Assembly: GCA_029565395.1 (NCBI GenBank)
Contig: JAKQOG010000260.1
Span: forward strand, 1-47,393
Direction: 5' to 3'
Origin: Candidatus Hydrogenedentota bacterium
GTDB taxonomy: Bacteria > Hydrogenedentota > Hydrogenedentia > Hydrogenedentales > CAILVY01
Length of the DNA stretch: 47,393 nt
The notes beneath the pieces are model-generated. The model did no database searches, had not been told where the DNA came from, and was given only the letters and a program-made list of their open reading frames with translations. This document shows positions 25,882 to 35,205 of this stretch, one piece after another. Positions within the stretch are counted from its first letter, which is position 1; each line of letters opens with the position of its first letter. Both the position numbers and the translations under genes were made by a program.

Positions 25882-25918
25882 ACTGAGCACAATATACTGG
25901 ACACAAACGGATCAAACC

Positions 25919-26410
25919 ATGGCATTACATTCCGAAGATATGCGCGAAATCTACCAGGGCACCGTGATTGTCCGAAAACCCACGTACGGGATTGTCAAGG
26001 GATATCATGAACTGCCCTACATCTGCCTGGGCGCTGCGCTCGAATCCGGATTCGGCACCACCCGCGTCAAGGGAAAAATCCAAGTCTCGCCCCAATTCGT
26101 CATTCGCCCCAAAAATTACTGGCCCAGCTATGAGGACATCTTCGGTGAAGACAATGTCGATGCCGCCCTTACGGGACGCATTTTCGGATTCATGGGATTT
26201 TCGCAAAAACCCATCGAGTGTAAATCTGAATATCTCGAAGTAGCTCATCTTCATGAAAATATTGATCAGGCCCTTTCGGACAGCATGGATGATCTCGAAC
26301 GCCGCGAAGACATCACCACCGGCATTATCATCACCCCCAACAGCCGGTACTACCCCATTTCCATCGAACGTTTCATCGCCACCGTTCTCGACGATGAATT
26401 TTCGTTATAG
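25919..26410 (+). CDS. Conserved-looking soluble protein of unknown function
   Basis: A 163-residue predicted cytoplasmic protein without signal or span. The sequence has alternating hydrophobic residues (GTVIVRKPTYGIVKGYHELPYICLG) suggesting beta-strands, and an acidic C-terminal half. ATG 25919 is chosen over an earlier in-frame start at 25817 that would overlap the preceding gene by 65 bases and has no homology-like content. It is followed after eight bases by the small coiled-coil gene, so the two are probably co-transcribed. I do not recognise the family. Confidence 0.65.
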   Translation: MALHSEDMREIYQGTVIVRKPTYGIVKGYHELPYICLGAALESGFGTTRVKGKIQVSPQFVIRPKNYWPSYEDIFGEDNVDAALTGRIFGFMGFSQKPIECKSEYLEVAHLHENIDQALSDSMDDLERREDITTGIIITPNSRYYPISIERFIATVLDDEFSL

Positions 26411-26418
26411 GAGGTTCT

Positions 26419-26691
26419 ATGAAAAGCGCCTATGAAATTGCCCTGGAACGCCTTGCCAAAGAAAGCGGGCCGCAAAAGTCCCTGACACCCGATCAGAAAG
26501 CCCGGATCGCTGAAATCGAGAACAAATATGCCGCCAAGGTAGCCGAAGCGCGGCTGCGGTATGAAAGCAAATTGTCCACAGCCACGACGTGGGAAGAGGC
26601 GGAACAGTTTAAGCGCGAAATGGCGGGGGAGGTTCAATCCCTCGAAGAAAAATGTGATCAGGAAAAAGATGCCGTCTGGGAAGAAACATAA
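26419..26691 (+). CDS. Small charged coiled-coil protein
   Basis: A 90-residue protein rich in Ala, Glu and Lys with heptad-like hydrophobic spacing over most of its length, predicted to be helical. It starts with MKSAYEIALERL and contains LTPDQKARIAEIENKYAAK. I recall similar small proteins in PVC genomes, without known function. ATG 26419 has a perfect AGGAGG seven bases upstream. It lies eight bases after the 163-residue gene, so they probably form one transcript. Confidence 0.75.
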   Translation: MKSAYEIALERLAKESGPQKSLTPDQKARIAEIENKYAAKVAEARLRYESKLSTATTWEEAEQFKREMAGEVQSLEEKCDQEKDAVWEET

Positions 26692-26748
26692 CCGAGTTAA
26701 AAAGCAGGTAAACACTGCGCGCTTTTGGTATTGAACAATTTTTCAGGT

Positions 26749-28149
26749 ATGACGCACTTCTTGGCCAAAAAGGTTTCGCGGGGATGCTCCGTATTCGCGG
26801 CGGCGCTAGTCCTGTTCTTTCTTATAGCAGGAGCCGACCATGCGCTGAGAAGCGCATCCGCCCCGGGGTATTGCCCGGAAGATGCTGATTGGACCGCTTT
26901 CGCGGAAGATCTGCCATGTATCTGGGAGTCCGCCGAACAATCCTCCGCCGCAAAAATTCTCTCGGAGGAACTGCCTTTCTATATGCATCAGGTTGAATTA
27001 GCCCTCCGAAATGCTACCGGAATTCGTCCTGAACCTTTCCGATGGAGAGTATGGATGGGATCGGAAGTATTGGTTTCCGGGAAATCCGGCCAATGGGGGT
27101 TTTGTGTATGCCCCGGCGTGTTGTTGCGCGTGGCCCATGCCGTGAATCGCATGTTCCACCCGGCGGAAAATGGCCTATATCAATACGGCGACTTTTATTA
27201 TGCCTGGCGTGACAGGTTCTTTATTGTATCCCCGTGGCCGGAGTATGTCCGTGCCTCCCTTGCGGCAACGTCGATGGCCGTGCCTCCAACGAACCTTGCC
27301 CGCGACAGCATCCATCTGGCATGGAAAATACCCGTCAAGGGGGAAATGCGTTTACGCATCGAGGCGCCCCACGTCGAGGGTCAGATCGATCTTGCCATGC
27401 CCGCCGCACCCAATGGCTTGCAGCTTCCTGATGCCTGGCCCGAACCACCCATGATCAGTCTCACCGTAAGTTCTCTAGACGCCCCCTTTGCCATCCTCTA
27501 TCCTATGATTAGAAACACCGCCGCCTTCCAGTTTTTTCAACCTGGTGCACAATTCTTTTGGAGCCGATGGAATCTTCCGCCGTTGCCGGACACCTGGAAT
27601 CAGAATGTTCTGGAATATGCGTGGGTGCTGCATTCGGTGGATACCTCCTCCACGCTGCCTATCCCCCAAATGGCCCTTGCCCTCAGAACCACGCCTTCCC
27701 CCGAAAATAATCACCCCCTTCTTTCCCTCATTGCCAACGAACCTCCTGTTCCCTCGTTCTGGAATGAACATCCTGGCTGGATCATGCCATGGCTTGGCGA
27801 AAAACTCTCCCTCTGCCTCGTGCAAACAGGAACCTGTGCCCTCGCCACTTCCCAGGAACCCCTTATGGCCCGCCTCGCCGGACGCATGAATCTCTACTCC
27901 ATCAACGCCAATGCCCTCGCATTACGCGCCGATTGGGCTAAAATAGGAGACTCTCTGAGTGCATTGTTGCGGCAGGCCGCTCCTCTCGAACTTATTCCGG
28001 AAAAAGATTCCCGCGATGTTGAACAAGATGTGATTCCCATTGCCCGCGCCTTGTCCCGCCTTGGAAAACTTCGCATAGACGCCTCCAGCGACGGGAACAA
28101 GCTGTTTTTTTCCGGCACCCTCTTTTCCGAGGAGGGAACATCACCATGA
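26749..28149 (+). CDS. Exported protein of unknown function
   Basis: A 466-residue protein with an N-terminal signal or anchor (basic KKVSRG then SVFAAALVLFFLIAGA). The rest is soluble and alternates strand-like and helical segments with many Trp and Pro residues. I see no catalytic motif. The plan of a signal segment plus repeated beta/alpha units resembles DUF3352-type proteins, but this is weak. ATG 26749 is used instead of TTG 26725. Its stop overlaps the start of the GH15-like gene by four bases, which couples them, so it may assist that protein. Confidence 0.65.
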   Translation: MTHFLAKKVSRGCSVFAAALVLFFLIAGADHALRSASAPGYCPEDADWTAFAEDLPCIWESAEQSSAAKILSEELPFYMHQVELALRNATGIRPEPFRWRVWMGSEVLVSGKSGQWGFCVCPGVLLRVAHAVNRMFHPAENGLYQYGDFYYAWRDRFFIVSPWPEYVRASLAATSMAVPPTNLARDSIHLAWKIPVKGEMRLRIEAPHVEGQIDLAMPAAPNGLQLPDAWPEPPMISLTVSSLDAPFAILYPMIRNTAAFQFFQPGAQFFWSRWNLPPLPDTWNQNVLEYAWVLHSVDTSSTLPIPQMALALRTTPSPENNHPLLSLIANEPPVPSFWNEHPGWIMPWLGEKLSLCLVQTGTCALATSQEPLMARLAGRMNLYSINANALALRADWAKIGDSLSALLRQAAPLELIPEKDSRDVEQDVIPIARALSRLGKLRIDASSDGNKLFFSGTLFSEEGTSP

Positions 28150-30176
28150 ATCTTCAAAGAATACACCCGCCCGGAATCTGGTCCCGATTCACGATAATTT
28201 TCATCGTGCTATACTTTTTCATCTCGCCCGTCACCGCCGCCCAAACCACAGATCCTTGGGAGCAACTCTTCGGCCCCGCCGACGTCTCTGCCGTCAGCGG
28301 TAACGGCGGCCTGACTATCGGCGTCAATTCCTTCGGACGCCTCACCAGTTGCCGGTGGCCCAGTCCCGGAGGAAACGATCAACTCGGCTATCGCGCCTTC
28401 TCCCGAGATTTGCCCAATCTTGGCGTACGCCCCGAGGACGGCGCACAATGGGCCTTTCAAACCGATCAGGGTCTTTTCTGGCTCACCGGCCCGCCTTGGC
28501 AAACGGAACAACATTATGCCTCGGACGTCTCTTCCGAAATTATCACCGTGAGCCAATTACCGGATACACCCGTCGTGGCCACGCAGCAATTATTCGCCTG
28601 CACGGAACGGGACGTTCTTGTCTGGCGAGTACATCTTGCCGGCCTGAAAACCCCGCCCAGAATCTACTGGTTTGCAAACTTCACCCCCTGCACCCGCCAA
28701 CTCCCCGAATTGCCCATCACCGACTGGCTCCTCGATCCCCTCAACGATTTTTCCGTGTTTGCCGATCCGGAGAACCAGGCCATCTACCACTTCCGGCCCG
28801 ACAACCCAAGTTCCTCTGACTGGGAGCGCGCCCGCCAACTCGCCGCCCGGAAAGCCCCCCCTCAGGAATGGTACGCGTTTGGAGAGGGCATATGGATTGG
28901 GTATGCGGGCCTGACTCCCCTGCGTGCATTTCAATGCAGCGTAGACCTATCCCCCGATGCTCCCCTCTCCCAAATCAAATCGGGACATCTCTCCGGCACC
29001 CCCAGCGCTGTCGGGCAATGCCAATCCGCCATCGAACTTGAACCCCGCCAAGACCAATACGGATATACCGCCGAAGTCGTGGCGGCCTTCGGGAAAAACC
29101 GAGATCACGTGGACACCGCGCTCAAATTTGCACGGGAACGTGGATACGACCCCCTTCGCCGCAACATGGAAATCCACTGGTCTGCTTTTCTTGAGGAGGC
29201 ATCCTTGGACGGAGCGGGGGAGAGCGATTTAGGAAGACGCCGCGCATTACTGATCATTGCCCAGTCGATGGACCGTGAAACCGGGGCGATTGTCCGCGCA
29301 CCCATCACCCAACCGCCTCGCGCCATGGATTCGGCCCGTGACGGCGCCTGGATGACACTCGCCCTCGATTTGGCCGGATTGCATGCCCTTGCCGAACAAC
29401 ATCTCCGCTTCTATCTCCCCGCCATCCGGTCCGTTTCCAAAGCGAGTGCACCTAAGGGCTCGCTTCCAATGGCTTCCTGCGCCAACCATACCGAAGCCGT
29501 TCCGGGAGTTATCCTTGAAACCGGCGAAGCCGCCTGGTGGTTAAGCAGCGTCTGGAAACATGCCCAACTCCTGCCCCCCGAACATCGCCTCTCCCTGTTA
29601 ACATCCCTCTGGAAAGACATCCTCCCCGTCTCCCGTTTCCTTTCCGAGTGGACCCAGCCCGTCGCCGGCGCCCCCTTGCCCACCTTCCAATCCGATACCT
29701 GCCGCGACAGCCGTCAAATCCTGTCCATTCTCCATGCATACATGGGAATGACCGCTGCCTCAAATATCGCCCAAACCCTAAATAAAGATGAATCCGGCGA
29801 CTGGATCACAAACGCCCGTGACTTGGAAGCCCAAATTCAATTCCACTGCCTGAACTATCCCGAACCGTTGAACATACCCCCTCACTTCGCCTATTGGCTC
29901 GACGGCATCGTTCCCCGCGATGAGCAAAATCCCTGGGAGATCTGGGATGTCGAAATCCAAGCTGGCGGCTTATGTGCTCCCCTCCGTGAAGTAACTTTTC
30001 CCTGTGACGACTTTCTGAACGACCCTGCACCCACTCCTTTCCCCGATACCTGGCGCGCCGCCATGCGATTCATTGCAGCAACACTCAAACTTTACGGAGA
30101 ATCTCCCGGATCAAGTGTTTTTGATAGGGGGATCCTGGATTTGGGCAATGCGGTCAACCGTCGCGTGCAACGGTGA
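28146..30176 (+). CDS. Secreted GH15-like (glucoamylase-type) protein
   Basis: A 676-residue exported protein with a signal segment (FTIIFIVLYFFISPVTAAQ, cleavage after AQ likely). The next part, SGNGGLTIGVNSFGRLTSCRWPSPGG, matches the start of the N-terminal beta-sandwich of GH15 enzymes. The C-terminal half has RDGAWMTLALDLAGLH, as in the (alpha/alpha)6 barrel, and ends with an acidic loop WEIWDVEI. Catalytic glutamates cannot be assigned with confidence, so it may be an inactive or altered member. It overlaps the preceding gene by four bases and the HD-GYP gene on the opposite strand by 66 bases. Confidence 0.65.
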   Translation: MNLQRIHPPGIWSRFTIIFIVLYFFISPVTAAQTTDPWEQLFGPADVSAVSGNGGLTIGVNSFGRLTSCRWPSPGGNDQLGYRAFSRDLPNLGVRPEDGAQWAFQTDQGLFWLTGPPWQTEQHYASDVSSEIITVSQLPDTPVVATQQLFACTERDVLVWRVHLAGLKTPPRIYWFANFTPCTRQLPELPITDWLLDPLNDFSVFADPENQAIYHFRPDNPSSSDWERARQLAARKAPPQEWYAFGEGIWIGYAGLTPLRAFQCSVDLSPDAPLSQIKSGHLSGTPSAVGQCQSAIELEPRQDQYGYTAEVVAAFGKNRDHVDTALKFARERGYDPLRRNMEIHWSAFLEEASLDGAGESDLGRRRALLIIAQSMDRETGAIVRAPITQPPRAMDSARDGAWMTLALDLAGLHALAEQHLRFYLPAIRSVSKASAPKGSLPMASCANHTEAVPGVILETGEAAWWLSSVWKHAQLLPPEHRLSLLTSLWKDILPVSRFLSEWTQPVAGAPLPTFQSDTCRDSRQILSILHAYMGMTAASNIAQTLNKDESGDWITNARDLEAQIQFHCLNYPEPLNIPPHFAYWLDGIVPRDEQNPWEIWDVEIQAGGLCAPLREVTFPCDDFLNDPAPTPFPDTWRAAMRFIAATLKLYGESPGSSVFDRGILDLGNAVNRRVQR

Positions 30177-31277
30177 GAACTCCCCCTTGCTTTGAAATTG
30201 ACCCCGGATCTCGCAAAAACGCTCTTCCTGCGCTAAAAAGGCATCCACCACCACCGGATCAAAATGCTTACCCCGCCCCTCTATGATAATTTTTTTCGAT
30301 GTCTCGTGATCGATCGGCTCCTTATAAGGCCGCTTTGTCGCCAAAGCATCATACACATCCGCCAGCGCCACTATCCGCGCCGCCAACGGAATGGCATCCC
30401 CTAACAGTCCGTATGGATACCCGCTGCCATCCCATTTCTCATGATGATAAAACGCTATGTCACGCCCCATCGAAAGAAACGAATTCCCCCCCGCTTCCTC
30501 ATCCGCTGCCTGAAGCGTATTGCCTCCTATCAGCGTATGTGTCTTCATCAAATCAAACTCCGCCACCGTCAGTTTCCCCGGTTTCAACAATATCTGGTCC
30601 GGAATGCCCACTTTTCCAATATCATGCAACGGACTCGACTGATAAATCTGCAGAATGAAGGCGTTATCCACCATGTGCCCATACTTATCCCCCTGGCTGA
30701 TCTCCAGTGATAGCTCCCGCGTATATTCCCGGATACGATCTAGATGATCCCCCGTTTCCGTGTCCCGCGATTCCGCGAGCTTCGCCAAGCTGAACACCGC
30801 CACCTGCTGCGTCCGTTCCAATTGCTGGGTACGCAACTGAACCCGCTCTTCCAACTCATGCTGATATTCCAGCAATTGATCCTGCAATATCTTCGTCTTC
30901 AATGAATTCTTGATCCGCGCCTCCAACAACACCCGGTCAAACGGCTTGATCAGAAAATCGTCCGCCCCTGCCTCAATCGCGTGAATGTTCGCTTCCCGAT
31001 CCGTCAACCCGGTGATTATAATTATTGGGATATGACGGGTCTCCGGCGATTCTTTCAATCGTTGACACACCTCAAAGCCGTCCATCCCGGGCATTGCCAA
31101 ATCCAACAATATGATGTCCGGCGGATGCTTGTTCACAAACACCAGTGCCGTCTCTCCGTCATTCACCGCCTCCACCTTGTATCCCATCGGTGTGAGAAAC
31201 CGCGACAATATCGCCGCGTTTTCCGGCATATCGTCCACGACCAGAATGGTTATTACCGCCGTCGGATCCGAATACAT
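30111..31277 (-). CDS. Response regulator with HD-GYP output domain
   Basis: A 388-residue two-domain regulator. The receiver domain has the acidic pair D15-D16, phospho-acceptor D59 in LLDLAMPGMDG and K110 in LIKPFD. A coiled coil at about 125-155 leads to the HD-GYP domain, with H217-D218 in LHDIGKVGIPD, HHEKWDGSGYP around 277-287 (GYP retained) and RPYKEP. Family members hydrolyse cyclic di-GMP, so it probably lowers that messenger when phosphorylated. The motifs are intact, suggesting activity. Its partner kinase is not adjacent; the PAS kinase at 8942 is a candidate only. Its 3' end overlaps the convergent GH15-like gene. Confidence 0.93.
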   Translation of the reverse strand: MYSDPTAVITILVVDDMPENAAILSRFLTPMGYKVEAVNDGETALVFVNKHPPDIILLDLAMPGMDGFEVCQRLKESPETRHIPIIIITGLTDREANIHAIEAGADDFLIKPFDRVLLEARIKNSLKTKILQDQLLEYQHELEERVQLRTQQLERTQQVAVFSLAKLAESRDTETGDHLDRIREYTRELSLEISQGDKYGHMVDNAFILQIYQSSPLHDIGKVGIPDQILLKPGKLTVAEFDLMKTHTLIGGNTLQAADEEAGGNSFLSMGRDIAFYHHEKWDGSGYPYGLLGDAIPLAARIVALADVYDALATKRPYKEPIDHETSKKIIIEGRGKHFDPVVVDAFLAQEERFCEIRGQFQSKGEFSPLHATVDRIAQIQDPPIKNT

Positions 31278-31405
31278 AGCCTAACCCAACTTATACCCCA
31301 AACATCTGATTCAACACTCCAATAACCCTTTAAGCATACCGTATTCCCGGTCATTTATGCAATGATTTTATTGGCGCCAGGCCAGGGAAATGCATCCCAA
31401 CCCCC

Positions 31406-31438
31406 AAAAAAACAGCCCCACCGCATCCGATGGGGCTG
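31406..31438 (-). terminator. Intrinsic terminator of the Tat oxidoreductase gene at 31462
   Basis: On the minus strand CAGCCCCA (31438-31431) pairs perfectly with TGGGGCTG (31420-31413) around a ten-base loop and is followed by seven T residues (31412-31406). It begins 23 bases after the stop codon. This is the clearest terminator in the window. Confidence 0.9.
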
Positions 31439-31461
31439 AGTCATGTATTTTACTCTATAAC

Positions 31462-32835
31462 TTATACGGGCAGTTCCCACCCTTTCCGGTACGTTTTCGT
31501 CAACAGCATATTCGCATCCTTATCATTCGTCACCCGCATTTCCTTAACGTTAAACTCGATGGCTTTGCCCGCGCGCAATGCCACATTCCCCATATTCGCC
31601 ACCACCGTTAGCGGAACCGCATACTCGAAGTTAGAGCAGGCTTCCTCGCCGCCTTTGCACGCATCGAGCCAATTCACATAGGGGCTTTCCTTTTTGATGC
31701 GTTTAAGGGTTTGGATTGGGCGTTTATAGTCTTTCATCCTGCTTTCGGGCAGCAGCCGCGACTCATCGCCGTAACAGCCGGAAGTCATCGCGCCCTTTGT
31801 CCCGATAAAAAACGAACCATTCTCCCCATCGCCCAGTTTTTCCTTTTCCGGCACGCCGTCCGGACGCTTCGGCAGCAGACCGCCGTCGTACCAATACACC
31901 TCCACCGGGCACAGCCCCGCCCGCTGTGGGAAGGTATACTTGATAATCGATTTGGTCGGACCCGTCTGTGTGTTCAAGCCCTCCTGGGTTACTACTTCCA
32001 CCTTAAACGACTTCGCTTCTCCAAGCTTCAACGCCCAGAATGTCGGATCCATGATGTGGCAGGCCATGTCGCCAATCGCCCCGCACCCAAAATCCCACCA
32101 GCCCCGCCACTTAAACGGGGCATACCCTTTGTTATAGGGGCGCATCGGCGCCGTCCCAATCCACAGATCCCAGTCCATGTTCGGGGGAATCGGCTCTTCC
32201 GGGAGAGGATCGGGAATCCCTTGCGGCCACCAATTCAGAGGACGGTCGGTCCAAACATGCGCCTCTTTCACATCCCCCAGCGCGCCCGCCCATACCATCT
32301 CGCACAATTCCCGCACGCCATCCCCACAGTGCCCCTGATTGCCCATTTGAGTCTTCACCTTTGTCTCCGCCGCCACCTTCCGGAGGAAATACGCTTCCGC
32401 AATCGTGTGGGTCAACGGTTTCTGAACATATACATGCTTACCCAGTTTCATTGCCATATACGCCGCCGGGGCATGGGTGTGATCCGGGGTGGATATCGTG
32501 CATGCATCGATTTCCTTTCCCATCTCATCAAGCATCTTCCTATAATCTTTGTATTGCTTCGCATTCTTGAGTCTGTAAAAAGCTTCCCCCGCCTGATCCC
32601 AGTCCGGATCGCATAATGCCACAATATTGGCGCCTTCCCGGCGGCATGACATAATATCGGTCGTCCCTTTTCCGCCCACGCCTACCCCCGCCACATTCAG
32701 TTTCTCATTCGGCGATTCCTTGCCCGGCACGACCTTCGCCGTGTTCGGCCGGCTCGAACACCCCCCCGCGATCGCCACCGCAGTCGTCGTCGCCGCCGCC
32801 AGAAAAGCCCGCCTTGTCCATTTTTGCTCGCTCAT
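31462..32835 (-). CDS. Tat-exported Gfo/Idh/MocA family oxidoreductase, lipoprotein-like
   Basis: A 457-residue NAD(P)-dependent oxidoreductase of the large PVC-type subgroup. The signal KWTRRAFLAAATTT is twin-arginine and is followed by IAGGC, a lipobox with C26. Rossmann motif GVGVGGKG is at 50-57 and the QKP form of the EKP motif has K139. The C-terminal part has the WRGWWDFGCGAIGDMACHIMDP block typical of the subgroup, with the conserved D-x-x-C-H. These proteins are thought to act on exported sugars or glycosides. ATG 32835 follows GGAGGAG; an upstream in-frame ATG at 32877 adds 14 residues before the twin-arginine motif and is less likely. It is a single-gene unit with a strong terminator. 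Confidence 0.92.
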   Translation of the reverse strand: MSEQKWTRRAFLAAATTTAVAIAGGCSSRPNTAKVVPGKESPNEKLNVAGVGVGGKGTTDIMSCRREGANIVALCDPDWDQAGEAFYRLKNAKQYKDYRKMLDEMGKEIDACTISTPDHTHAPAAYMAMKLGKHVYVQKPLTHTIAEAYFLRKVAAETKVKTQMGNQGHCGDGVRELCEMVWAGALGDVKEAHVWTDRPLNWWPQGIPDPLPEEPIPPNMDWDLWIGTAPMRPYNKGYAPFKWRGWWDFGCGAIGDMACHIMDPTFWALKLGEAKSFKVEVVTQEGLNTQTGPTKSIIKYTFPQRAGLCPVEVYWYDGGLLPKRPDGVPEKEKLGDGENGSFFIGTKGAMTSGCYGDESRLLPESRMKDYKRPIQTLKRIKKESPYVNWLDACKGGEEACSNFEYAVPLTVVANMGNVALRAGKAIEFNVKEMRVTNDKDANMLLTKTYRKGWELPV

Positions 32836-32969
32836 GCTCTGCACTCCTCCAGGAGGTTGATTGTTAAAGATTTTCATCCAACTTCCACGCTGCGCGCTCT
32901 ATGCGCCCGAAACAAGAATAAAAAAAGACATGCCGCTCCGTCAATAGACCGACATGCCCATTCCCTGGT

Positions 32970-32992
32970 TTCAGACGCCCCCAGCGTCTGAA
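32970..32992. repeat. Hairpin downstream of the gene at 33032
   Basis: TTCAGACGC (32970-32978) and GCGTCTGAA (32984-32992) form a perfect nine-base stem with a five-base loop. No T-run follows on the minus strand, so termination is not evident. Confidence 0.5.
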
Positions 32993-33031
32993 GGTTAACT
33001 GGAAAAAATCACACGAGACTCAGTTGGGCTT

Positions 33032-34909
33032 CTATTGGTCTTCGGGATTGAGGGCGAGGAGGGCCAGGTAGCCATCGCAGAGGTAACCTTCATAACCCCA
33101 GCATTCGCCGGACCACGTTCTCCAGTCTTTGGTCATGCCGTTCGTGCAGGTGCCTTGGAAATCGCCAGCATCGATGCCTTTGAGGATGCCTTTGGTGATT
33201 TGTTTCAGGGGTTCCTCAAGTCCGGCTTTTTTAAAGGCTTTAAGGGTGAAATACGACCAGTTGATGGAGGCGCCGCCGTTTTCGTATCGCTGGAAGGCGT
33301 CGCTGCCGTCTTCTTTTTTTCCGCCGCCGAAGCGAGGCTCATGATGGGTGTAATCTTCGTTGCGGACGGAAACGAGATTGCCGGGAATCCCCAAGGTGAA
33401 ATCGGTGAAGCCTACCTCGCGCATCTTGTTCCAGAAAACAGTCATGATGCCGTTGATTTTGTCGTCAGGCACGAGGTTGTAATAGACGGCCATGCTGTTC
33501 ACGAAAACGAAATAGTAATCGTGCAGCTTGCCATCCTTGCTTTTCCATCCCGCCAAAATGCCGGTCGCCGGATTGTAGAAGGTGGTGAAATAGACGCTTT
33601 TCATTTTTTCCGCGAGTTGGCGGTAATGATCCGCATCGTCTTTTTTATCGAGACGTTCGGCGGCCATAACGATAAGGTTCAAGGCCTCGTACGTGAGGGC
33701 ATTGCTGAAAGCGTCTTCATGGCCGAAGCCAATCGTATCCCACCAGTTGGCGGGCCGCAGGACATCGTCCCAGGAACCCGAATTGCCGCTGAGTTCATAT
33801 TCGACGAGGCCGTTGTGGTCGAGATCACGCGCCATTTGAGCATCCATCCACGCTTTGATTTGCGGATAGTAGCGGCTGGCCCACTGAAGATCGTTGGACC
33901 CTTTAATATAGTTGCAGGCAGTGATGACCAGCGAGGGATTGGAATCGAGCGAGTCGACGGGCGAAGGCCAACCGGCGGCCACGGTGCCTTCGTAGCTATT
34001 GGTATACCCTACCAGCCCGTAGCCTTTCATGCCATTGAGGTATCGTTCGATGGACATCTGGATCAGGTCGAGCGCCGTGAGTGAATCCACCAGCGGCGGC
34101 GTTTTCAGTGCCAGCATGGACGAAAGAAAGAGGGTGAAGGCAACGGCGTCGCTGCAGGAGTTATTCGCCAGCACGCGCAGCATCGGGTTCACTTGAAAGA
34201 GATTGATATAGTTACGCCTGAACCCGGCGAGATGTTCCTGATCCACCCCATCAAATTTTGGATAGATGTCAACGGCGGTAAACGTGTATCGAACGTTGCC
34301 CTGCGGCGCCGAGGCCGGCGGAAGCACCACCGAAATATAGTTTTCCCCTTTTTTACGGCTCGCAGTGTAGTGCACCGTGGCATCCGGCGGATCGCTCCTG
34401 AGTTGAAACGACCCCATATCGGGAAGATGCAGGACGGCAGGCAATTGGGTGATGTTCCGGTCCGCCATAAGCCCCAGCAGCGTCGCGTGGTTTTCCTGTT
34501 TGGCAAAACGGAAATCCACCCCCGATCCGGCATCGCCGTTCCGATACTTCGAGGTAACCGTGAACTGCTTTTCATCAAAGGTAAACACCCAATCCGCCGC
34601 ACCGGACGCATCCTTCCCAAGAATTTCCACCTCCGTGTCCGAGACTTTCCGCAACACATACATACTGGTGTCTTTGGCTGGTTTCCACTGAATGGGATTG
34701 TGATCCAGTTTCCCCGCACCCAGACTATCCACCGAAAAATAGCGTATAAACGGCGCAACATTGGTCACCTGGATCTTGTAATAGCGCGAGGCATACTCAA
34801 ACGTCTGTGCATTCGCCGGATCACCATTCTGCCCCCAGCAGGCTGTCATACAGGAGATGCAGACCAGCAAGGTCAATCCAAAAGTCCTCAAAAAGCTTAA
34901 ACGTGTCAT
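33032..34909 (-). CDS. Exported (alpha/alpha)6-barrel glycosidase-like protein
   Basis: A 625-residue protein with a signal segment (LSFLRTFGLTLLVCISCMTACWGQ); cleavage by signal peptidase I or lipidation at C24 are both possible. An N-terminal beta-sandwich of about 210 residues precedes a helical region. That region contains GTVAAGWPSPVDSLDSNPSLV, WMDAQMARDLDHNGLVEYE and ENGGASINWSYFTLKAFKKAGL, similar to GH63/GH37-type six-hairpin glycosidases; the DHNGLVEY segment is especially like those families. Two acidic positions there are catalytic candidates, but I cannot assign them. The family and substrate remain open. ATG 34909 follows GAAGGTG. A possible -10 lies 61-66 bases upstream. Confidence 0.7.
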   Translation of the reverse strand: MTRLSFLRTFGLTLLVCISCMTACWGQNGDPANAQTFEYASRYYKIQVTNVAPFIRYFSVDSLGAGKLDHNPIQWKPAKDTSMYVLRKVSDTEVEILGKDASGAADWVFTFDEKQFTVTSKYRNGDAGSGVDFRFAKQENHATLLGLMADRNITQLPAVLHLPDMGSFQLRSDPPDATVHYTASRKKGENYISVVLPPASAPQGNVRYTFTAVDIYPKFDGVDQEHLAGFRRNYINLFQVNPMLRVLANNSCSDAVAFTLFLSSMLALKTPPLVDSLTALDLIQMSIERYLNGMKGYGLVGYTNSYEGTVAAGWPSPVDSLDSNPSLVITACNYIKGSNDLQWASRYYPQIKAWMDAQMARDLDHNGLVEYELSGNSGSWDDVLRPANWWDTIGFGHEDAFSNALTYEALNLIVMAAERLDKKDDADHYRQLAEKMKSVYFTTFYNPATGILAGWKSKDGKLHDYYFVFVNSMAVYYNLVPDDKINGIMTVFWNKMREVGFTDFTLGIPGNLVSVRNEDYTHHEPRFGGGKKEDGSDAFQRYENGGASINWSYFTLKAFKKAGLEEPLKQITKGILKGIDAGDFQGTCTNGMTKDWRTWSGECWGYEGYLCDGYLALLALNPEDQ

Positions 34910-34961
34910 GGTTCACCTTCTTCCGTGTATTCTTTGCCCTGGCATTCATTCTAACCGAACT

Positions 34962-34989
34962 ACGCGAAAATTATACAGGGAACGCGAAA
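34962..34989 (-). promoter_or_regulatory. Possible promoter with flanking direct repeats for the gene at 33032
   Basis: On the minus strand a TATAAT (34975-34970) lies 61 bases before the ATG. It is flanked by two copies of ACGCGAAA on the plus strand, at 34962-34969 and 34982-34989, exactly 20 bases apart, which could be a regulator site. No good -35 is visible. Confidence 0.35.
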
Positions 34990-35134
34990 GGGGATTGTTT
35001 TGAGATTCGAATCCTGGATACCTTACTTTCTTTTCGGTGATATTGGCACCGAGTTGAGACGAGAGAAAACATATCATCCCTAACGCTAATCGTCTTGAAG
35101 TTTCACTTCACACCGAAGGTGCAATAGATAGTAG

Positions 35135-35205
35135 CCGGGGTGTCGAGTCCCCGAGACCCCCGGAAACGTCGCCTTGCCCCTAGATCATCGACCCTGAAGG
35201 GGTCG
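35135..35205. repeat. Palindromic repeat cluster
   Basis: Two compact palindromes lie close together: CCGGGG paired with CCCCCGG (35135-35163, with an inner GGGG/CCCC option) and CGACCC paired with GGGTCG (35189-35205) with a TGAAG loop. The latter has the same form as GACCC-loop-GGGTC palindromic elements I know from many environmental bacteria. The stretch from 34910 to 35251 has no supported gene. Confidence 0.6.
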
